The position numbers were made by a program, and so were the translations under genes. 12,844 bases of DNA, taken from contig RPOS01000231.1 of NCBI GenBank assembly GCA_003820635.1, forward strand, positions 1-12,844, written 5' to 3'. The notes below the pieces were generated by a model, which was not told the DNA's origin, did not search any database, and worked only from the letters and a program-made list of their open reading frames with translations. This document shows, in pieces, positions 11,275 through 12,844 of the stretch. The stretch comes from Verrucomicrobiaceae bacterium (GTDB taxonomy: Bacteria > Verrucomicrobiota > Verrucomicrobiae > Verrucomicrobiales > Akkermansiaceae). How positions within the stretch are numbered: the stretch's first letter is position 1; every line of letters starts with the position of its first letter.

Positions 11275-12844
11275 TTATGAGTAGTTTGCCGTAAATACAG
11301 TGTGAATACTGGTACTGGTACGAACAACATAATCGACCCTATCCACGGCTCCCGAAGTTGTCGTAAGTGTTGGTGCGGTGCCTCCAGCAAAATCCCAATA
11401 GCTGCCCCAACTGATAGTGCCAGCGCCAGCGCCTTGGATAATAAAGATTGATCCGGTTTGACCAGCGGTAATGTTACTTGGGTTAGCGAGGGTACGGCTA
11501 CCTCCGCTGATGGTAGCGGTGAAATTGCAATTAGCAGCAAAATCGGGAGTAATTGTCCCACTATCCGTCAGGGTACCGATTTCAGCAACAGCACCGTTTT
11601 TGACGGTAACAACCCCATTTTGACTAATACGTACACGCTCGGTAGGAGAAGAAGCCCCGTCCGCAGTAGTGGAGAACACTAAACGGCCCGGCATGTCGTT
11701 AGTACCGGGGGTGCCGTCTACGGCTACCTCAATGGCCGCTGCAGCTGAATTAAGGCTAGAGCCATCAGCGCCAGCAAACACAATTCTGCCGAGTGCGTCT
11801 CCGTTCTGGACAGCCGCAGAAGATCCTGCGCCAGTCCCACGCGACTTGCCTATGACGATATTTACAGGGTTTGTGTCATTTCTATTTAACAAGAATGTAG
11901 CAAGAGTAAGATCAGCGGCACCTGCCTCTACAAATATCTGAGATCCGGTAGCGTCTTGGAACCCATTTGCAGCGCTACGCGCAGTAGACGTGCCAACTAA
12001 CAGCCTGCCGGAGCTGTCGATTCGGGCGCTCTCACTCGCTCCATTACTGCGAGAAAAGATCACGCTGCCTGTGTTTGTTTGCAGATTTAGACTGGCAGAT
12101 CCACCTTGATAGATCGTCCTTCCGCTACTGCCTAAGTAAATGTTCCCTTCAACGTGCAATGTGTCTACAGGATTAACGCCAATCCCTACGTTGCCTCCCG
12201 CCGGATTAAGAATCAACGGGCGATAGCTGACGCCATTTTCAACCGCTTGAATTTGCCAGTTTGCGTTTGTGGAGTTTGCAATCGACAACTCCATCGAGTT
12301 GCTTGCATCTGTCGATTCAAGCTTCAGATAGGTGTTACTGCCGGCTTTGCCTCCGGTGCGGATGCGGCCGACACCGCCAACCACGTCAAGCAAAGTGCCA
12401 GGGCTACTAGTCCCCAGACCTAAGAGGCCATCGCTGGTGAGGCGGAGGCGCTCCGTGTCATTTGTCTTGAGCTGAATACTTCCAGCATCTACTGCGTTCA
12501 AAGTAAGCAGGCCTGTTCCTCTATGGTTGATCTGACTGGATGCATTTGCTCCACTATTGGTTCGAATCAGTCGCAGGCCAAAATCAGGATAAGTAGTATC
12601 TCCAATCAGGTTAATAACCGCAAGGTTATTGCCTGTTGCTCCCGCACCAACGCTGAATTCTGTTGTTGTTCCGGGATTTACTACTTCAACCTTTGCATCC
12701 GAAATACGAAAGCGCTGAGACCCATTAGTTGAGATGGCTACTTGGTCTGCGCCGGGGGAGTAGATGCCAGTATTTGAGTCTCCATTAAAACTAATAGATG
12801 GGCTACCAGCAGTCCCACTGGGGACAGAAAGGCTAGAGCTAAAA
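11275..12844 (-). CDS. Tail fibre protein, C-terminal 522 residues (5' end outside window)
   Basis: The frame stays open from the TAA at 11275 to the window edge; the TTG near 12501 is internal. The visible part is a chain of short beta repeats with variants of 'R(L/I)RI..SG.LLVGT', for example 'RLRLTSDGLLGLGTSSPG', 'NVGIGVNPVDTLHVEGNIYLG', 'RIDSSGRLLVGTSTA' and 'RVRISQNGVVTVKNG'. Near the window edge a 'NTGIYSPGADQVAISTNGSQ' segment occurs, common in phage tail-fibre shafts. The end ('GTITPDFAANCNFTATISGG' to 'HTVFTANYS') looks like a compact C-terminal domain. There is no S74 peptidase/intramolecular chaperone domain. The protein is rich in Ser, Thr, Gly, Ala and Asn. It likely forms a trimeric fibre for host attachment. 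It is the first gene of the visible minus-strand run. Confidence 0.8.
   Translation of the reverse strand, partial: FSSSLSVPSGTAGSPSISFNGDSNTGIYSPGADQVAISTNGSQRFRISDAKVEVVNPGTTTEFSVGAGATGNNLAVINLIGDTTYPDFGLRLIRTNSGANASSQINHRGTGLLTLNAVDAGSIQLKTNDTERLRLTSDGLLGLGTSSPGTLLDVVGGVGRIRTGGKAGSNTYLKLESTDASNSMELSIANSTNANWQIQAVENGVSYRPLILNPAGGNVGIGVNPVDTLHVEGNIYLGSSGRTIYQGGSASLNLQTNTGSVIFSRSNGASESARIDSSGRLLVGTSTARSAANGFQDATGSQIFVEAGAADLTLATFLLNRNDTNPVNIVIGKSRGTGAGSSAAVQNGDALGRIVFAGADGSSLNSAAAAIEVAVDGTPGTNDMPGRLVFSTTADGASSPTERVRISQNGVVTVKNGAVAEIGTLTDSGTITPDFAANCNFTATISGGSRTLANPSNITAGQTGSIFIIQGAGAGTISWGSYWDFAGGTAPTLTTTSGAVDRVDYVVRTSTSIHTVFTANYS

Noticed and set aside
12559..12568. GGTTCGAATC, like a tRNA T-loop and possible attachment-site core
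   Set aside because: The flanking bases do not form the 5-bp T-stem, no acceptor stem is present, and it lies in frame within the tail fibre gene far from the integrase.

Overview
The window looks like part of a tailed-phage genome that infects cyanobacteria, and it carries an integrase. Three things point there. A D5-like primase C-terminus is translationally coupled to an S-adenosylmethionine decarboxylase (speD), a host-metabolism gene known from cyanophages. Several small proteins and a 106-residue protein have the look of families I associate with cyanophages. There are endolysin, tail-fibre and homing-endonuclease genes but no ribosomal, tRNA or cellular housekeeping genes. The assignment rests on recognising protein sequences, not on a database search; the exact phage and host are unknown.

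Layout: positions 1-5138 are read on the plus strand. First come the end of a replication gene (primase) and speD (stop/start overlap), then a glycosyltransferase and a cupin of the phosphomannose-isomerase/ManC type (ATGA overlap), closed by a strong intrinsic terminator at about 2700-2728. A 312-base gene-poor gap follows. Next come two HNH-like zinc/nuclease genes, a probable virion protein, and two very small ORFs (46 and 54 codons), the second a holin candidate. Positions 5139-12844 are read almost wholly on the minus strand. In transcription order they hold a partial tail fibre, a 106-aa conserved protein, a large LamG-SPRY-repeat adhesin, an HNH-AP2 homing endonuclease, a Trp-rich tail/assembly-type protein, a two-domain endolysin and a 53-aa protein that meets the plus-strand genes end to end.

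A tyrosine recombinase lies on the plus strand inside the minus-strand run, between the HNH endonuclease and the Trp-rich protein. It has its own candidate promoter. Integrase and homing endonuclease together look like an accessory block set between the adhesin and lysis genes.

Working together: the primase acts in genome replication. SpeD would feed polyamine synthesis in the infected cell. The glycosyltransferase/cupin pair would modify or supply sugar for a glycan. The tail fibre, the LamG protein and possibly the Trp-rich protein form or assemble the host-recognition apparatus. The endolysin with the nearby holin candidate releases progeny, and the integrase gives a possible lysogenic route. 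No CRISPR array, tRNA, IS element or diversity-generating retroelement was seen.
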